A stretch of DNA of 64,000 bases from JAWXBM01 sp964470455 (GCA_964470455.1 CAYYCX010000001.1:81563-145562), one strand, 5' to 3'. Counted from the stretch's first letter, positions 34,095-43,732 are shown. Notes: generated from the sequence alone by a model not told the origin. Numbers and translations: made by a program.

Positions 34095-37000
34095 CCCGCG
34101 GCGGAAAAGTCCTGCTGTTCCTGCCTACCCTGCTGTTGCTGTTGCTCAGCCTCGCCATGGCCTGGCTGTTGCGCAGCGAGAGCGGCGCCGGATTCGCCTG
34201 GCGACAGGCGGGCAGCCTGCTGGATGGCGAACTGGCGGCTGGAACCATTTCGGGCAACCTGTCGTCCGGACTGGAACTGAACCAGTTCAGCTACCGGGAT
34301 GAAGGCGTGCGGGTAACCGCCGGGCGGATCAGCCTCAGCTTTGATCTCGACCTGTTTCCTCCGGCCCTGAACCTGGCGCGGCTGAACAGCAGCGCTGTGG
34401 AAGTACAGTTGCTGGATACCGGATCGCAGCCGGAACAGTCCAGGACTGAGGTGCTTTCCGGCCTGCGGTTGCCCTACCCGGTGCGGTTCTCCGCGGTCAC
34501 ATTGGCCGGCTTGCAGGTGCTGGACTCCAGCGGGGCTGAGCTGTTTACCGCCAGCGACATCCTGGCGCGGGGTGCGTGGCACCAGCGGCTGGAAATTGCT
34601 GAAGCCCGGCTCAACAGCCGGGATACCGGGTGGCAACTGGCGGGCGAGCTGCAGCTGCGGCAACCGTTTGAAACCAGTGCCACCGTTACCGCCGCGACTG
34701 TGATGCAACTGGACGATGGCACCCGCATGCCATTGCAGGTGCAGGCCGATTTCACCGGCAACCTCGAGCGCCTGGAAGCGCGCCTGCAATCATTGCAACC
34801 CGGGTTCATGGTTGAAGGCGAGTTGCGCGACCTGCTTACCGTACCGGCCTGGAACCTCGAAGGGTCAGCCGCCAGGCTCGATTGGCCGCCGGTTTCGCCA
34901 GGCGCTGCCGGCACTCCTGGCTCCGGCGCCCTGCTGACCCTGTCTCAGCTCAACCTCAGCAGCCAGGGCACGCTGGAAAGTTATGGGGTGCAAATGGCGG
35001 CGAATGTGGAGGGTGCGAACATTCCACCGGGCAACCTGGAACTGTCGGGCCAGGGCGATGCCAGCGGCCTGCAGCTGGACTATTCGCATTTTGCCGGCGA
35101 TGAGCTGCGATGGTCCGCCACTGGGCGGCTGGATTGGCAAACGGAAGTCTCGCTGTCTGCGCACACCATTATCGAACGCCTGCAGCCGCAACGCTGGTTG
35201 CCCGACTGGCCGGTTGACCACCCGCTGCACGGCGAGCTGCAACTGCAGGTGAGTGCTGATCAACTGGCCTTCAGCGAACTCGCCATGCTGGTCGATGGCA
35301 CCGGGACCAGGCTGCAAGGCAGCGGCAACTACCACGTCGACAGCGGGGAGATCAGCGCCAATGTGAACTGGCAATCCCTGGCCTGGCCTTTGGGTGAGGA
35401 AATCCCCGACTGGACCAGCGTGGAAGGCCAGCTGCAGGCCGAAGGCAGCCTGGATGCATGGCGAGCGCAGGGTGAGTTGCAGCTGCAGGCCGGCGACCTG
35501 CCCGAAGGCTGGCTGCGACTGGATGCCGCCGGCAATGAAGAGGGTGTGCAGTTGCAGATACCCCGGGGGCAGGTGCTCGGCGGAACATTTTCCGGCCAGG
35601 CCGAATACCAGTGGAATGAACCGCAGCGCTGGTCAGCTGATATCACCGCCGAGCGCATCAGCACCGGCCCGCTGGCGCCGGACTTTCCCGGCATCCTCAG
35701 TGGCCGCGTGCTGGCGCAAGGCCAGGCTGAGGACCTGCAGTTCGAATTGCAGGATGTGCGCGGTCGCATTCGTGGCCTGGATGTGACAGCCCAGGGCAAG
35801 TTTTCACTGCTGGATTCGTTGCTGCAGGCGGAGGGATTGCAACTGCGTTCCGGCTCGGCGCGGCTGGACCTGGACGGTGGCATGGGGCCCGGGCAAAGCC
35901 TGAAATTTGCGGCCCGGGCCGAAGACCTGTCGCAACTCTGGCCCGAGCTGGCCGGGCAGCTGCAGGCCAGCGGCGAGCTGTCGCTGGATGCAACAGCACC
36001 GCGCCTGGACATTGATTTGAATGCGGACGAACTGCATTGGGGTGAATACCACATCAGCCGCATCCGCACCGGCGCACAGCCCGACGGATCATCCACCATC
36101 ACGGTCGCCGATGCCAACCTGGGCGGTCGCGAACTCAGCGAACTGCACCTGGAGCTCGACAGCAGCCATCGCCTCCAGTCGGTCAACCTGGACGCCATCC
36201 TGGATGGCACTGAAATTGAAGCGGCGCTGGCGGGCCGGCTGCAATCGGCGAATGGCCAGCGCATCAACGGCTGGCAGGGCGCCATGGAGAGCCTGCGCAT
36301 CAGCCAGCCGGACCGGGGCTTCCTGCAGCTCGAGCAGCCGGCACCGCTGCTGCTGTCCACGCAACGCATGGAGCTGTGGGACGGCTGCCTGCGTGGCAGC
36401 CGTGATGGCAGGATCTGCCTGCAGGCGAACTGGTCTGGACGGGAAGAAGCCGGCCTGCAGGCCGAGCTGCAGGAAATTTCACTCGACATTGTGCGGCTGT
36501 TTGCCGACCTGGACTGGGCCTTTACCCATCGACTGAGCGGCAGCCTGGACTGGCGCCGGGTCCGCAACCAGCCTGCTTCAGCGCAGGCGCATTTCAGCCT
36601 GTCGCCCGGCGAGTTGTTGTTTGAAGATGAAAGCACGAATTTCAGCACCGGCCCGGGAACCTTCGCTTTCCAGGTTTCCGGAGGCAACCTGCATTCCGGC
36701 CGGCTGGACATTCCCATCATCGGCTCCGGCGAAATCAACATGGACTTCGGCATCAACCGCTTGCTGGACGGCGATGCCGCGGAACTGCAGGCGAACCTGA
36801 AACTGCAGCTGCGCGACCTCACGCCGCTGCAACTGCTGCCTTACGTCGATGTGGCCCAGGGTGAGCTCAGCGCCGACCTGCGCATCAGCGGTAACCCGCA
36901 AGATCCGCATTTCACCGGCCATGCCGTGTTGGTGCGCGGGCGGCTGGAAAACCAGGCCACCGGACTGGTGTTGTCGGACATCCAGTTGGCGGGCGCGGTA

Positions 37001-37942
37001 TACCAGTACGACCACACGGAGCTGAATGGCTCGTTCCGCGCCGGCGAAGGCCGCGGACGCATCAAAGCCGAGTTGCGCTTCGGTGATTTCCTGCATCCCG
37101 AATTCAGCATGCAGATCAGCGGTGAAAAACTGTTGCTGGTGGACGTCCCCGACATGAACCTGCTGGCGGACCCGAACCTCGATATCCGCTGGGCCGGCGG
37201 GAAGTTGCAGATGAACGGCAATATTCGCGTACCGCAGGCGCAGCTCTCACCCCGTTACCTGCCGGCTACCACTGCGTCGGAAAGCCCGGACCTGGTGATC
37301 GTTTCGGCAGAGCAGGACGCTCCCGTGGCCACTGCAAGCACGGCCAGCGCACTCAGGATCAACGGCCAGGTTGAAGTGGAACTCGGGCCTAAAGTGACCA
37401 TCACACTGGATCGCGCCACCGCCAGCATTCGCGGCAAAAGCATGTTCACCTGGAACGACAGCCTGGTTCCCATGGGTGATGGCGCCTTTTCGGTGACCGG
37501 CGAAATCTATGCCTACGGCCAGTTGCTCAATATCAGCGAAGGGCGCATCAGCTTCCCCAATGTGCCGGCCGACAACCCCTATCTGAACATCAAGGCCGAA
37601 CGGGAAATTTTCGGCAACACCCAGATCAAGCGTGCCGGCGTGCTGGTCAGCGGCACACTGAAGCGGCCCAGCCTGGACCCCTACACCGACCCGATGAGCA
37701 ACCGCGAACGGGCGCTGGCGCTGCTGCTCACCGGCAGCGATTTCGACTACGAGCAGGGTGTTGGCGCGGTGGAAGTGGGCATGTATATCGCGCCCAAGCT
37801 GTTCATCAGCTATGGCATCGGTCTGTTTGAAGACCAGAACGTGATCAGCGCCCGCTACGACCTGGGCAAGGGCTTTGGCGTCAAGGCCACTTCCGGCCAG
37901 CGCGAAACCGGCGTGGATATCAGCTACACCGTCGAGCAATAG
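34091..37942 (+). CDS. tamB: TamB, translocation/assembly module protein (DUF490)
   Basis: 1283 residues with one N-terminal membrane helix ('VLLFLPTLLLLLLSLAMAWLLRS'), then a very long region of beta-strand repeats forming a hydrophobic groove ('GELAAGTISGNLSSGLELNQFSYRDEGVRVTAGRISLSFDLDLF') and the conserved C-terminal DUF490 domain ('FSVTGEIYAYGQLLNISEGRISFPNVPADNPYLNIKAEREI', 'RALALLLTGSDFDYEQG', 'LFEDQNVISARYDLGKGFGVKATSGQRETGVDISYTVEQ'). Length fits the family. The start codon overlaps the tamA stop, so the two are coupled. A terminal-inverted-repeat element lies 13 bases after the stop. The large antisense open frames here are shadows of biased codon use. Confidence 0.95.
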   Translation: MTRGGKVLLFLPTLLLLLLSLAMAWLLRSESGAGFAWRQAGSLLDGELAAGTISGNLSSGLELNQFSYRDEGVRVTAGRISLSFDLDLFPPALNLARLNSSAVEVQLLDTGSQPEQSRTEVLSGLRLPYPVRFSAVTLAGLQVLDSSGAELFTASDILARGAWHQRLEIAEARLNSRDTGWQLAGELQLRQPFETSATVTAATVMQLDDGTRMPLQVQADFTGNLERLEARLQSLQPGFMVEGELRDLLTVPAWNLEGSAARLDWPPVSPGAAGTPGSGALLTLSQLNLSSQGTLESYGVQMAANVEGANIPPGNLELSGQGDASGLQLDYSHFAGDELRWSATGRLDWQTEVSLSAHTIIERLQPQRWLPDWPVDHPLHGELQLQVSADQLAFSELAMLVDGTGTRLQGSGNYHVDSGEISANVNWQSLAWPLGEEIPDWTSVEGQLQAEGSLDAWRAQGELQLQAGDLPEGWLRLDAAGNEEGVQLQIPRGQVLGGTFSGQAEYQWNEPQRWSADITAERISTGPLAPDFPGILSGRVLAQGQAEDLQFELQDVRGRIRGLDVTAQGKFSLLDSLLQAEGLQLRSGSARLDLDGGMGPGQSLKFAARAEDLSQLWPELAGQLQASGELSLDATAPRLDIDLNADELHWGEYHISRIRTGAQPDGSSTITVADANLGGRELSELHLELDSSHRLQSVNLDAILDGTEIEAALAGRLQSANGQRINGWQGAMESLRISQPDRGFLQLEQPAPLLLSTQRMELWDGCLRGSRDGRICLQANWSGREEAGLQAELQEISLDIVRLFADLDWAFTHRLSGSLDWRRVRNQPASAQAHFSLSPGELLFEDESTNFSTGPGTFAFQVSGGNLHSGRLDIPIIGSGEINMDFGINRLLDGDAAELQANLKLQLRDLTPLQLLPYVDVAQGELSADLRISGNPQDPHFTGHAVLVRGRLENQATGLVLSDIQLAGAVYQYDHTELNGSFRAGEGRGRIKAELRFGDFLHPEFSMQISGEKLLLVDVPDMNLLADPNLDIRWAGGKLQMNGNIRVPQAQLSPRYLPATTASESPDLVIVSAEQDAPVATASTASALRINGQVEVELGPKVTITLDRATASIRGKSMFTWNDSLVPMGDGAFSVTGEIYAYGQLLNISEGRISFPNVPADNPYLNIKAEREIFGNTQIKRAGVLVSGTLKRPSLDPYTDPMSNRERALALLLTGSDFDYEQGVGAVEVGMYIAPKLFISYGIGLFEDQNVISARYDLGKGFGVKATSGQRETGVDISYTVEQ

Positions 37943-37955
37943 CTTCAGCAGCGAA

Positions 37956-38034
37956 GGGGTCAGAGTCAAGGGCTTGAATCTGCAGTTTCGTTATCGTCTT
38001 TATGCTCCTGACTCTGTCCCTTTACTCTGACCCC
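37956..38034. repeat. short element with GGGGTCAGAGT terminal inverted repeats, copy 1
   Basis: Starts GGGGTCAGAGTCAAGGG and ends ACTCTGACCCC, with an internal ACTCTGTCCC box. The 79-base element lies 13 bases after tamB. Copies at 48694-48764 and 53091-53169 share the ends but not the middle. No open frame. Such elements resemble substrates mobilised in trans by REP-associated transposases. Confidence 0.85.
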
Positions 38035-38101
38035 ACAGCTCGGAAAAGGACGGGGAAACGGTGCGCGTGAAAATCCACGAATATTTTCGTATTATCGTCG
38101 C

Positions 38102-39256
38102 ATGATGGGCTCTTCACACTGTCCAGGGCTGCTTCCGAACCGGCTGCAACAGCTGCCAGCCCTGCTGCTGGCGCTGTGTTTCTGGCCGCCCGCCGGATTG
38201 CTGGCCGAAAACCTGCCCAACTGGGACCGCACTGCGGCCTTGCAGGCTGCAGCGCTGCAAGCCAACCCGCAGCAGCTCTCCGGCTGGATGCAGCAGATTG
38301 ATGCCGGACAGGCAGACCAAGTGCTGGCAGAACTGCGGAATTCCAGCCAGGCTGGTTCCCCGGCTTTTGAGCAGCAGCTGTTCCTGCTCGCCCAGTCGAT
38401 GGCGGAAGCGCCGCTGGACAACGGCAGCTCTCGCCTGCTGTCCTGGCTGCAGGATTATTCACCCGAGGTGCGGGTAGCGCATGAGGAATCTGCCGCTTTT
38501 GGCGTGCCGTTGTTCCCGGTGGCGGCCGCTGCCCAAGGCTCCATTGCCGAGCGGCAACGACGCGCCGCAGAACTGCAGACCGCTTCGTTGATCGTGAATC
38601 CACGACACTGGATCGACGCTTACAGCGCGGCCAGCCCGGTTGAACGACAGGGCCTGGAGCGAGGCTTGAGCGCCGCCAGCGCCGAAAACCAACAGGCTAT
38701 TGCGGAAGTATTGGCGAAGACCCTCGCGAACGAACCGGCACTGGCCAGGCCCGCAGGCATCATCGCCGGCAACTTGTCGAATACGGAATTGTTCCTGTCC
38801 GCTTTCCGGCATTCGCGGGGCGCCGACAGCGTACAACTGCTGCGCGAGGCCGGCTGGCGCCTGGGCGCAGATGAACGCAGCCGGCTGTTCCACGTGATTG
38901 CCGGCGACCTGGCAACGACGTCTTCAGCCAGCCAGTCCGACCCGGTATCAGGCCGGAACAAAACACCAACTGCCACGCAAAAAGCAGCCCAAAAGACCGC
39001 GCTGGCCATTTCCATCCTGGCACCGGGTTTGCAGGGCGATAGCGGAGTCGGCGAGCGGCTGCTGCAACTGCTGGATGATCCTCAGCTAGGCGCCGCCGCC
39101 GCCCTGGCGCTGGCCGGGCATCCGGACGTCGCAGTGCAGGCCGGCCTACAGCAGAAACTGCGTGGCAGCGGCCTGGCGGCCCAACGCGCTGCTCTGGCCC
39201 TGGGCGAGGTTCCCGCCAACGCCCTGCAGACGCGAAGCCGGAGTGAGCAGGAATGA
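38102..39256 (+). CDS. exported helical-repeat protein of unknown function
   Basis: 384 residues from ATG 38102. A possible signal peptide 'LQQLPALLLALCFWPPAGLLAEN' follows a short hydrophilic lead. The rest is alanine-, glutamine- and leucine-rich and looks all-helical ('TAALQAAALQANPQQLSGWMQQIDAGQADQVLAELRNSS', 'GERLLQLLDDPQLGAAAALALAGHPDVAVQAGLQQKLRGS'), recalling HEAT-type repeats. I do not recognise the family. Its stop overlaps the start of the M14 carboxypeptidase gene (ATGA), so the two are made together. It may be a partner or inhibitor of that secreted peptidase; this is inference from coupling alone. Confidence 0.72.
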   Translation: MMGSSHCPGLLPNRLQQLPALLLALCFWPPAGLLAENLPNWDRTAALQAAALQANPQQLSGWMQQIDAGQADQVLAELRNSSQAGSPAFEQQLFLLAQSMAEAPLDNGSSRLLSWLQDYSPEVRVAHEESAAFGVPLFPVAAAAQGSIAERQRRAAELQTASLIVNPRHWIDAYSAASPVERQGLERGLSAASAENQQAIAEVLAKTLANEPALARPAGIIAGNLSNTELFLSAFRHSRGADSVQLLREAGWRLGADERSRLFHVIAGDLATTSSASQSDPVSGRNKTPTATQKAAQKTALAISILAPGLQGDSGVGERLLQLLDDPQLGAAAALALAGHPDVAVQAGLQQKLRGSGLAAQRAALALGEVPANALQTRSRSEQE

Positions 39257-41928
39257 GTAGGGCCGGGCTGGGGGCCGGATTGTCGTCTGGGCGATGGGGC
39301 AGCATGCATGCCGGGCTGCAACTGCACCTGGGCCTGATATTCATGCTGGCCGCGCTGGCTTGCCGCCCGGCATTCGGCCAGGCCCGCATCATCGAATGGG
39401 TGGAAAGCGCTCCGCTGGCGGATAGCAATGTCATCGCCCTGGGTTACCCGGTGCCGATACCGGTGGACACGCCGGTGCCCTTCGATGGATTCCGCAGTTA
39501 CGCGGGGCTGCACACCCGCCACCAGGATTTGATGGCCAGCTCAAGCCTGGTCGAAGGCCAGGTAATTGGCCAGACCCGCAGCGGCCGCGATGTCTGGGCC
39601 TACCGCCTCGGCGATGGCAACCTGTTCACGCGGAACGGCCAGGCCGAGGCCGCCATGCTCACCAATGGCGGCATCCATGCGCGTGAATGGCAGACCCCGG
39701 AAGTGGTGACCGGCATCATGGAGCTGCTGCACGACAGTGCCGATGACAACTACCTCTACAGCTACCTGCGCGACAACGTCAATGTGATTGTGGTACCGGT
39801 GCTGAATGTGGATGGCTTCATGCAGACCCAGCGTTACCCGAAACACAGCTGGCTGGGCACCGACATCAACAACCCGAATTTCTCGCCGCGTGATGGCCGC
39901 ATGCGCCGCAAAAACATGCTGGGCGCGGATGAAAACCTGGATACGGACGGTGACCACCTGCAGGGCGTGGACCTGAACCGCAACAACGCACCCTACTGGT
40001 CCACCCGCCCCAGCGACTCCTCGCCGGACAACCGCAGCCTGGTCCATCACGGCCAGGCGCCGGCTTCCGAGCCGGAAATCCAGGCGCTGCAGGCGGCGGC
40101 ACAGTTGGGGCCAGCCAGCCAGCTGGCGCTTTTCACGGATGTTCATTCCTATTCGCAGCGGCATTTCTGGGTGCGCAACAGCAATATGCGACTGGCACAG
40201 CAGACCGCCAGTGTGCTGAACACGTTCAGCAGTTTTCACAGCGCATACCCGGCCGGCAAGTGGTATCCCTTCAGCTCCATCGTGCAGACGGTGGTGAACG
40301 GCGGCATCGGCACCACCGATGAATTCTTCACCCACACTTACCAGGTGCCTTCCTGGACCCTGGAAGTGGAGCCGGGCAACAACGCCGGGGTGGATTACGG
40401 CGGCCTGGGGCGTAATGGCCACGATGGGTTTATCCTGCCGGAATCGCAGATCCGCCGGGTGCGCGAGCAGCTGGCGGAGACTTTCGCGATCACCTACTAC
40501 CGCCAGGCCGGGCCACCCAGCGTGGCAGCGGTGCGCATTACCGATGCGGCAACCGGCGCTGTGGTGTTCGCCGCCGATTGGGATTACGCCGGCGACGGCA
40601 CGCGAAGCCTGAACACCCACACCGTGCAGCCGCTGCGACTCGAACAGGATTACCGAGTGTGGATTGCGTTTGACAAACCCATGCGCTGGCGGGCCAATGG
40701 TCAACCCGATGGCCAGCCAGCCGCCTTACCCGGCGTGCCGAATGGCAGTGATGCCATCAGCATTGCATTGCGTGCCGGCAACAACGCGCTGACCACCAAT
40801 ACCAGCAACCTGCGCTGGCTCGACAGCCCGGCGGAAAGTCCCGAAGGTTACCGCCATTACGTTTACGACGCCCTGGCGCTGGACCTGCGGCTGCCAGCCG
40901 ATGGCCCCAACCAGTCCATTGTTTCCGACGACATCATGGCCGCACTGGAGATCAGCGCCTTTGACATGACCGGCCAGCGCACCGATGCAAACCCGGCGAC
41001 CGTGGCGCACTGGGAGAACGGCGCCTGGTCGGGTTACGAGGACAGCAACGGTGCCGATCTCACCGATACCGGCGGCAGCGACAAAACCATCCAGTTGCCA
41101 CTGAGTTCAGCACCGGCTGCTGAACCCTTCGTGGTTGAACCCGGTACTTCCGCCATCTGGGTGGATCGTGAACGCAATGGCGAGGGCTTCATGCTGGAAA
41201 TCCTGCCCGGTAACCGCGCGCTGGTTTACTGGTACACCTACAACACCGAAGGCGCGCAGGACTGGTATTACGCGGTGGGCGAGGTGCGTGGCAACCGTAT
41301 CCTGTTTCCAGAACTGCTGCAGGTGGAAAATGGCCACTTCGGGCCAGGCCATGATCCCGCAGCGGTGCAGAATGTCGTAGTGGGCAGCGCGTCCTTTACC
41401 TGGTCATCGTGCGATGAAGGCGTGATGAACTGGACGCTGGATCAACACAACACTTACCGCGCCGGCCGCATGAACCTCGAGCGGCTCACCAGCCTGATGG
41501 GCCTGCCCTGCACGTCTGGTCAACCCATACCCGAAATTCCTGAACAGATTCCCCCAGCCCAGCTGAGCGGCACCTGGGCCGACCCCACCCATGCCTCCGA
41601 AGGCTTCAGCCTGGAGGTGCTCAACGACACCCAGGCCGTGGTGTACTGGTTCAGCTACGGCCCGGACAGCGAGCGGCGCTGGTTTTACCAGCTGGGTGAA
41701 ATCCAGGGCAACAAGCTGGTGTTCAATGAATTGCTGACCACCCAGGGACCGGTGTTTGGCGAGAAGAACCCGCTCGAGGCCCTGCAGCAATCCCCCTGGG
41801 GCGAAGTGGAGCTGGAACTCGGCTGCCTCACCGGCACGGCCAGCTATTCCTCCACCGAGGCCGGCTTTGGCTCCGGCACGCAAAGCCTGCAGCGCATCAC
41901 CCTCCTGGACGGATTTGATTGCCCGTAG
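39253..41928 (+). CDS. secreted M14 zinc carboxypeptidase with two C-terminal repeat domains
   Basis: 891 residues. A signal sequence ('GLQLHLGLIFMLAALACRPAFGQA') is followed by the M14 domain. Zinc ligands are in 'GGIHAREWQTPEVV' (His142, Glu145) and 'TDVHSYSQRHFW' (His298); the catalytic Glu is in 'WTLEVEPG' (371 or 373). A linker of strand-rich domains follows, then two copies of a roughly 110-residue module: 'GEGFMLEILPGNRALVYWYTYNTEGAQDWYYAVGEV' and 'SEGFSLEVLNDTQAVVYWFSYGPDSERRWFYQLGEI'. Each ends in a Cys-containing 'ERLTSLMGLPC' or 'QRITLLDGFDCP'. The stop TAG falls within a REP-like repeat (GTAGGAGGGGC). Substrate range is unknown. Confidence 0.9.
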   Translation: MSRAGLGAGLSSGRWGSMHAGLQLHLGLIFMLAALACRPAFGQARIIEWVESAPLADSNVIALGYPVPIPVDTPVPFDGFRSYAGLHTRHQDLMASSSLVEGQVIGQTRSGRDVWAYRLGDGNLFTRNGQAEAAMLTNGGIHAREWQTPEVVTGIMELLHDSADDNYLYSYLRDNVNVIVVPVLNVDGFMQTQRYPKHSWLGTDINNPNFSPRDGRMRRKNMLGADENLDTDGDHLQGVDLNRNNAPYWSTRPSDSSPDNRSLVHHGQAPASEPEIQALQAAAQLGPASQLALFTDVHSYSQRHFWVRNSNMRLAQQTASVLNTFSSFHSAYPAGKWYPFSSIVQTVVNGGIGTTDEFFTHTYQVPSWTLEVEPGNNAGVDYGGLGRNGHDGFILPESQIRRVREQLAETFAITYYRQAGPPSVAAVRITDAATGAVVFAADWDYAGDGTRSLNTHTVQPLRLEQDYRVWIAFDKPMRWRANGQPDGQPAALPGVPNGSDAISIALRAGNNALTTNTSNLRWLDSPAESPEGYRHYVYDALALDLRLPADGPNQSIVSDDIMAALEISAFDMTGQRTDANPATVAHWENGAWSGYEDSNGADLTDTGGSDKTIQLPLSSAPAAEPFVVEPGTSAIWVDRERNGEGFMLEILPGNRALVYWYTYNTEGAQDWYYAVGEVRGNRILFPELLQVENGHFGPGHDPAAVQNVVVGSASFTWSSCDEGVMNWTLDQHNTYRAGRMNLERLTSLMGLPCTSGQPIPEIPEQIPPAQLSGTWADPTHASEGFSLEVLNDTQAVVYWFSYGPDSERRWFYQLGEIQGNKLVFNELLTTQGPVFGEKNPLEALQQSPWGEVELELGCLTGTASYSSTEAGFGSGTQSLQRITLLDGFDCP

Positions 41929-42057
41929 GAGGGGCGCCAGCCCCGAAATCATTCGGTCGGCGCTTTCGCGCCTCCTACAGCCAAGTCACCGTAGAAGGGG
42001 CGCCAGCCCCGACTCCTGGACGGATTTGATTGCCCGTAGGAGGGGCGCCAGCCCCGA
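41902..42057. repeat. 45-base perfect direct duplication including the end of the carboxypeptidase gene
   Basis: Bases 41902-41946 (from CTCCTGGACGG to AGCCCCGA) recur exactly at 42013-42057, 111 bases downstream. The unit contains the last eight codons of the carboxypeptidase gene, its TAG stop and one REP palindrome. The second copy is therefore a non-functional duplicate of the gene's extreme 3' end. Confidence 0.9.
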
Positions 42058-42105
42058 CCCAGCATGACCTGTCGGGGCTGTCGCCCCTCCTACAGGCAGG
42101 AACGG
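41925..42105. repeat. REP-like palindromic repeat block 2
   Basis: Contains GTAGGAGGGGCGCCAGCCCCGA at 41925 and 42036, a variant GTAGAAGGGGCG... at 41993, and inverted partners GTCGGCGCTTTCGCGCCTCC (near 41955) and TGTCGGGGCTGTCGCCCCTC (near 42071). It provides the stop codon of the carboxypeptidase gene. It lies between that gene and the DUF3144 gene and could fold as a series of hairpins acting as terminator. Confidence 0.82.
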
Positions 42106-42143
42106 TATAATCTCCCTTTACCCCAAACAACGGAGTACCCACG

Positions 42144-42404
42144 GTGAGCGAAGCCGACCAGCACAAATATTGCACCAACAAGTTCATCGAACTGGCCAAC
42201 CAGCTTCGGCATGAAGAGATCGACTCAACCCTGGTTTCCGGCGCATTGATGACCGCATCGGCCATCTATGCCACCTTCGTGGCAGCCGGCAACGAGGGCG
42301 CCCTGGAGCCATCGGGTGTGGACAAAGTGGCCGATCTTTACCGCCGCACCCTCGAGCACCACCAGGAACTGAAGCGCTCTGAAATGGTGTCGCGGAACAA
42401 CTGA
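42144..42404 (+). CDS. DUF3144-family protein
   Basis: 86 residues beginning MSEADQHKYCTNKFIELANQLRHEEIDSTLVSGALMTASAIYATFVAAGNEGAL, the characteristic DUF3144 pattern of a small, mostly helical cytoplasmic protein common in gammaproteobacteria. No function is established. GTG at 42144 is the likely start, preceded by GGAGTACCCAC. It ends 24 bases before moaA and could share its transcript. Confidence 0.85.
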   Translation: MSEADQHKYCTNKFIELANQLRHEEIDSTLVSGALMTASAIYATFVAAGNEGALEPSGVDKVADLYRRTLEHHQELKRSEMVSRNN

Positions 42405-42428
42405 GCCCGTTGGGTGCTCTGAACCATC

Positions 42429-43487
42429 ATGGACATGCCCGTTCCCATTCAGATCCGCGATGCAGCCAGCGTGCCCGCAGCGCGGGTTACCGACCAGCTG
42501 CAACGCCCGCTGCGTGAGTTGCGCCTGTCGGTGATCGACCGGTGCAATTTCCGCTGCACCTACTGCATGCCGGCCGATTCACTGCAGGGCCGTGGTGTGT
42601 TCCTGCCGCTGGCCAACCTGCTGACCGACCGCGAGATCGTCACGCTGGTAAGCGCTTTCGTGGCCAATGGCGTGAAAAAGCTGCGCATCACCGGTGGCGA
42701 GCCGCTGGTGCGTCCTGGCTTGCCCGCGCTGGTTGAGAAACTTTCGGTGATCGACGGGCTGGACGATATCGCCATGACCACCAACGGCGTGCTGCTGCCG
42801 CGGCATGCGGTGGACCTGCGCAATGCCGGCCTCGGCCGCATCACCGTCAGCCTCGATTCGCTGGACGAACAGGTGCTGCGCGAAATGAGCGGTGGCAAAG
42901 GCAAGCTCGTGGAAATCCTCGACGGCATCGCAGCTGCTGAAGCGGCGGGTTTCACTCACATGAAAATCAACTGCGTGGTGCAGCGCGGCGTGAATGACCA
43001 CACCGTGCTGGATTTGCTGGAACATTTCCGCGGCACCGGGCACAGCGTGCGCCTGATCGAATACATGGACGTGGGTAACAGCAACCACTGGGAACTGGCG
43101 CAGGTGGTGCCTTCCGCGGAGTGGGTGACGCGCATCGCCGAACGCTGGCCCATTGAGCCGGTCGGCGCGCAACGCGCATCAGAAACCGCCAGGCGCTACC
43201 GCTACGTCGATGGCGCTGGTGAAATCGGCCTGATCAGTTCCATCTCGCAACCGTTCTGCGGCGGCTGCACACGTGCACGGCTGACGGCCGATGGCATGTT
43301 TTATACCTGCCTGTTTGCCACCGAGGGCCGGAACCTGATGCCGCTGCTGCGGCAGAAGCAGGACAGTGAGCAACTGGCACAGTTGATCAGCCAGGCCTGG
43401 CAGCAGCGCACCGACCGCTACAGCGAGGAGCGCAGCCAGCTGGGCGCCGAACGCGACAAAGTGGAAATGTACCGGATCGGCGGATGA
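42429..43487 (+). CDS. moaA: GTP 3',8-cyclase MoaA (molybdenum cofactor synthesis)
   Basis: A 352-residue radical SAM enzyme that, with MoaC, converts GTP to cyclic pyranopterin monophosphate. The N-terminal cluster motif is 'VIDRCNFRCTYCMP' (Cys39, Cys43, Cys46). 'TGGEPLVRPG' is the SAM segment. The second cluster at the C-terminus is 'QPFCGGCTRARLTADGMFYTC' (Cys277, Cys280, Cys294). The C-terminal GG ('MYRIGG') required for activity is present. Two in-frame ATGs (42429, 42435) are close together. The stop overlaps moaD by ATGA. Confidence 0.96.
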   Translation: MDMPVPIQIRDAASVPAARVTDQLQRPLRELRLSVIDRCNFRCTYCMPADSLQGRGVFLPLANLLTDREIVTLVSAFVANGVKKLRITGGEPLVRPGLPALVEKLSVIDGLDDIAMTTNGVLLPRHAVDLRNAGLGRITVSLDSLDEQVLREMSGGKGKLVEILDGIAAAEAAGFTHMKINCVVQRGVNDHTVLDLLEHFRGTGHSVRLIEYMDVGNSNHWELAQVVPSAEWVTRIAERWPIEPVGAQRASETARRYRYVDGAGEIGLISSISQPFCGGCTRARLTADGMFYTCLFATEGRNLMPLLRQKQDSEQLAQLISQAWQQRTDRYSEERSQLGAERDKVEMYRIGG

Positions 43488-43726
43488 AACAATTTACCGT
43501 GAAGTGGTTTGCCGCCTATCGCGACGCTACTGGCATCGAGCAGGAGCAGGTCCAATCCGCCGCCAACTCCCCGGCAGAGTTGTTTGCCGAGCTGACTCGC
43601 CAACACCCCGACCTCAGCCAGTACAGCCGCGCGCTGGTGGCCATCAATGATGATATGGCGCAGTGGGATACCACGCTTGAGGGCGGCGAGCAGATCCTGT
43701 TTTTTCCGCCGGTTGCGGGCGGCTGA
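43484..43726 (+). CDS. moaD: MoaD, small subunit of molybdopterin synthase
   Basis: 80 residues of ubiquitin-like fold: 'MKQFTVKWFAAYRDATGIEQEQVQSAANSPAELFAELTRQHP', ending 'GGEQILFFPPVAGG'. The C-terminal GG is thiocarboxylated to donate sulfur to precursor Z within the MoaD-MoaE complex. Translation is coupled to moaA. Between it and moaE lies a 12-base tandem repeat. Confidence 0.95.
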   Translation: MKQFTVKWFAAYRDATGIEQEQVQSAANSPAELFAELTRQHPDLSQYSRALVAINDDMAQWDTTLEGGEQILFFPPVAGG

Positions 43727-43732
43727 TTCATG

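Noticed and set aside
42144..42404. functional link between the DUF3144 protein and molybdenum cofactor synthesis
   Set aside because: Only proximity supports it, and the family is not known for this role, so no function was assigned.
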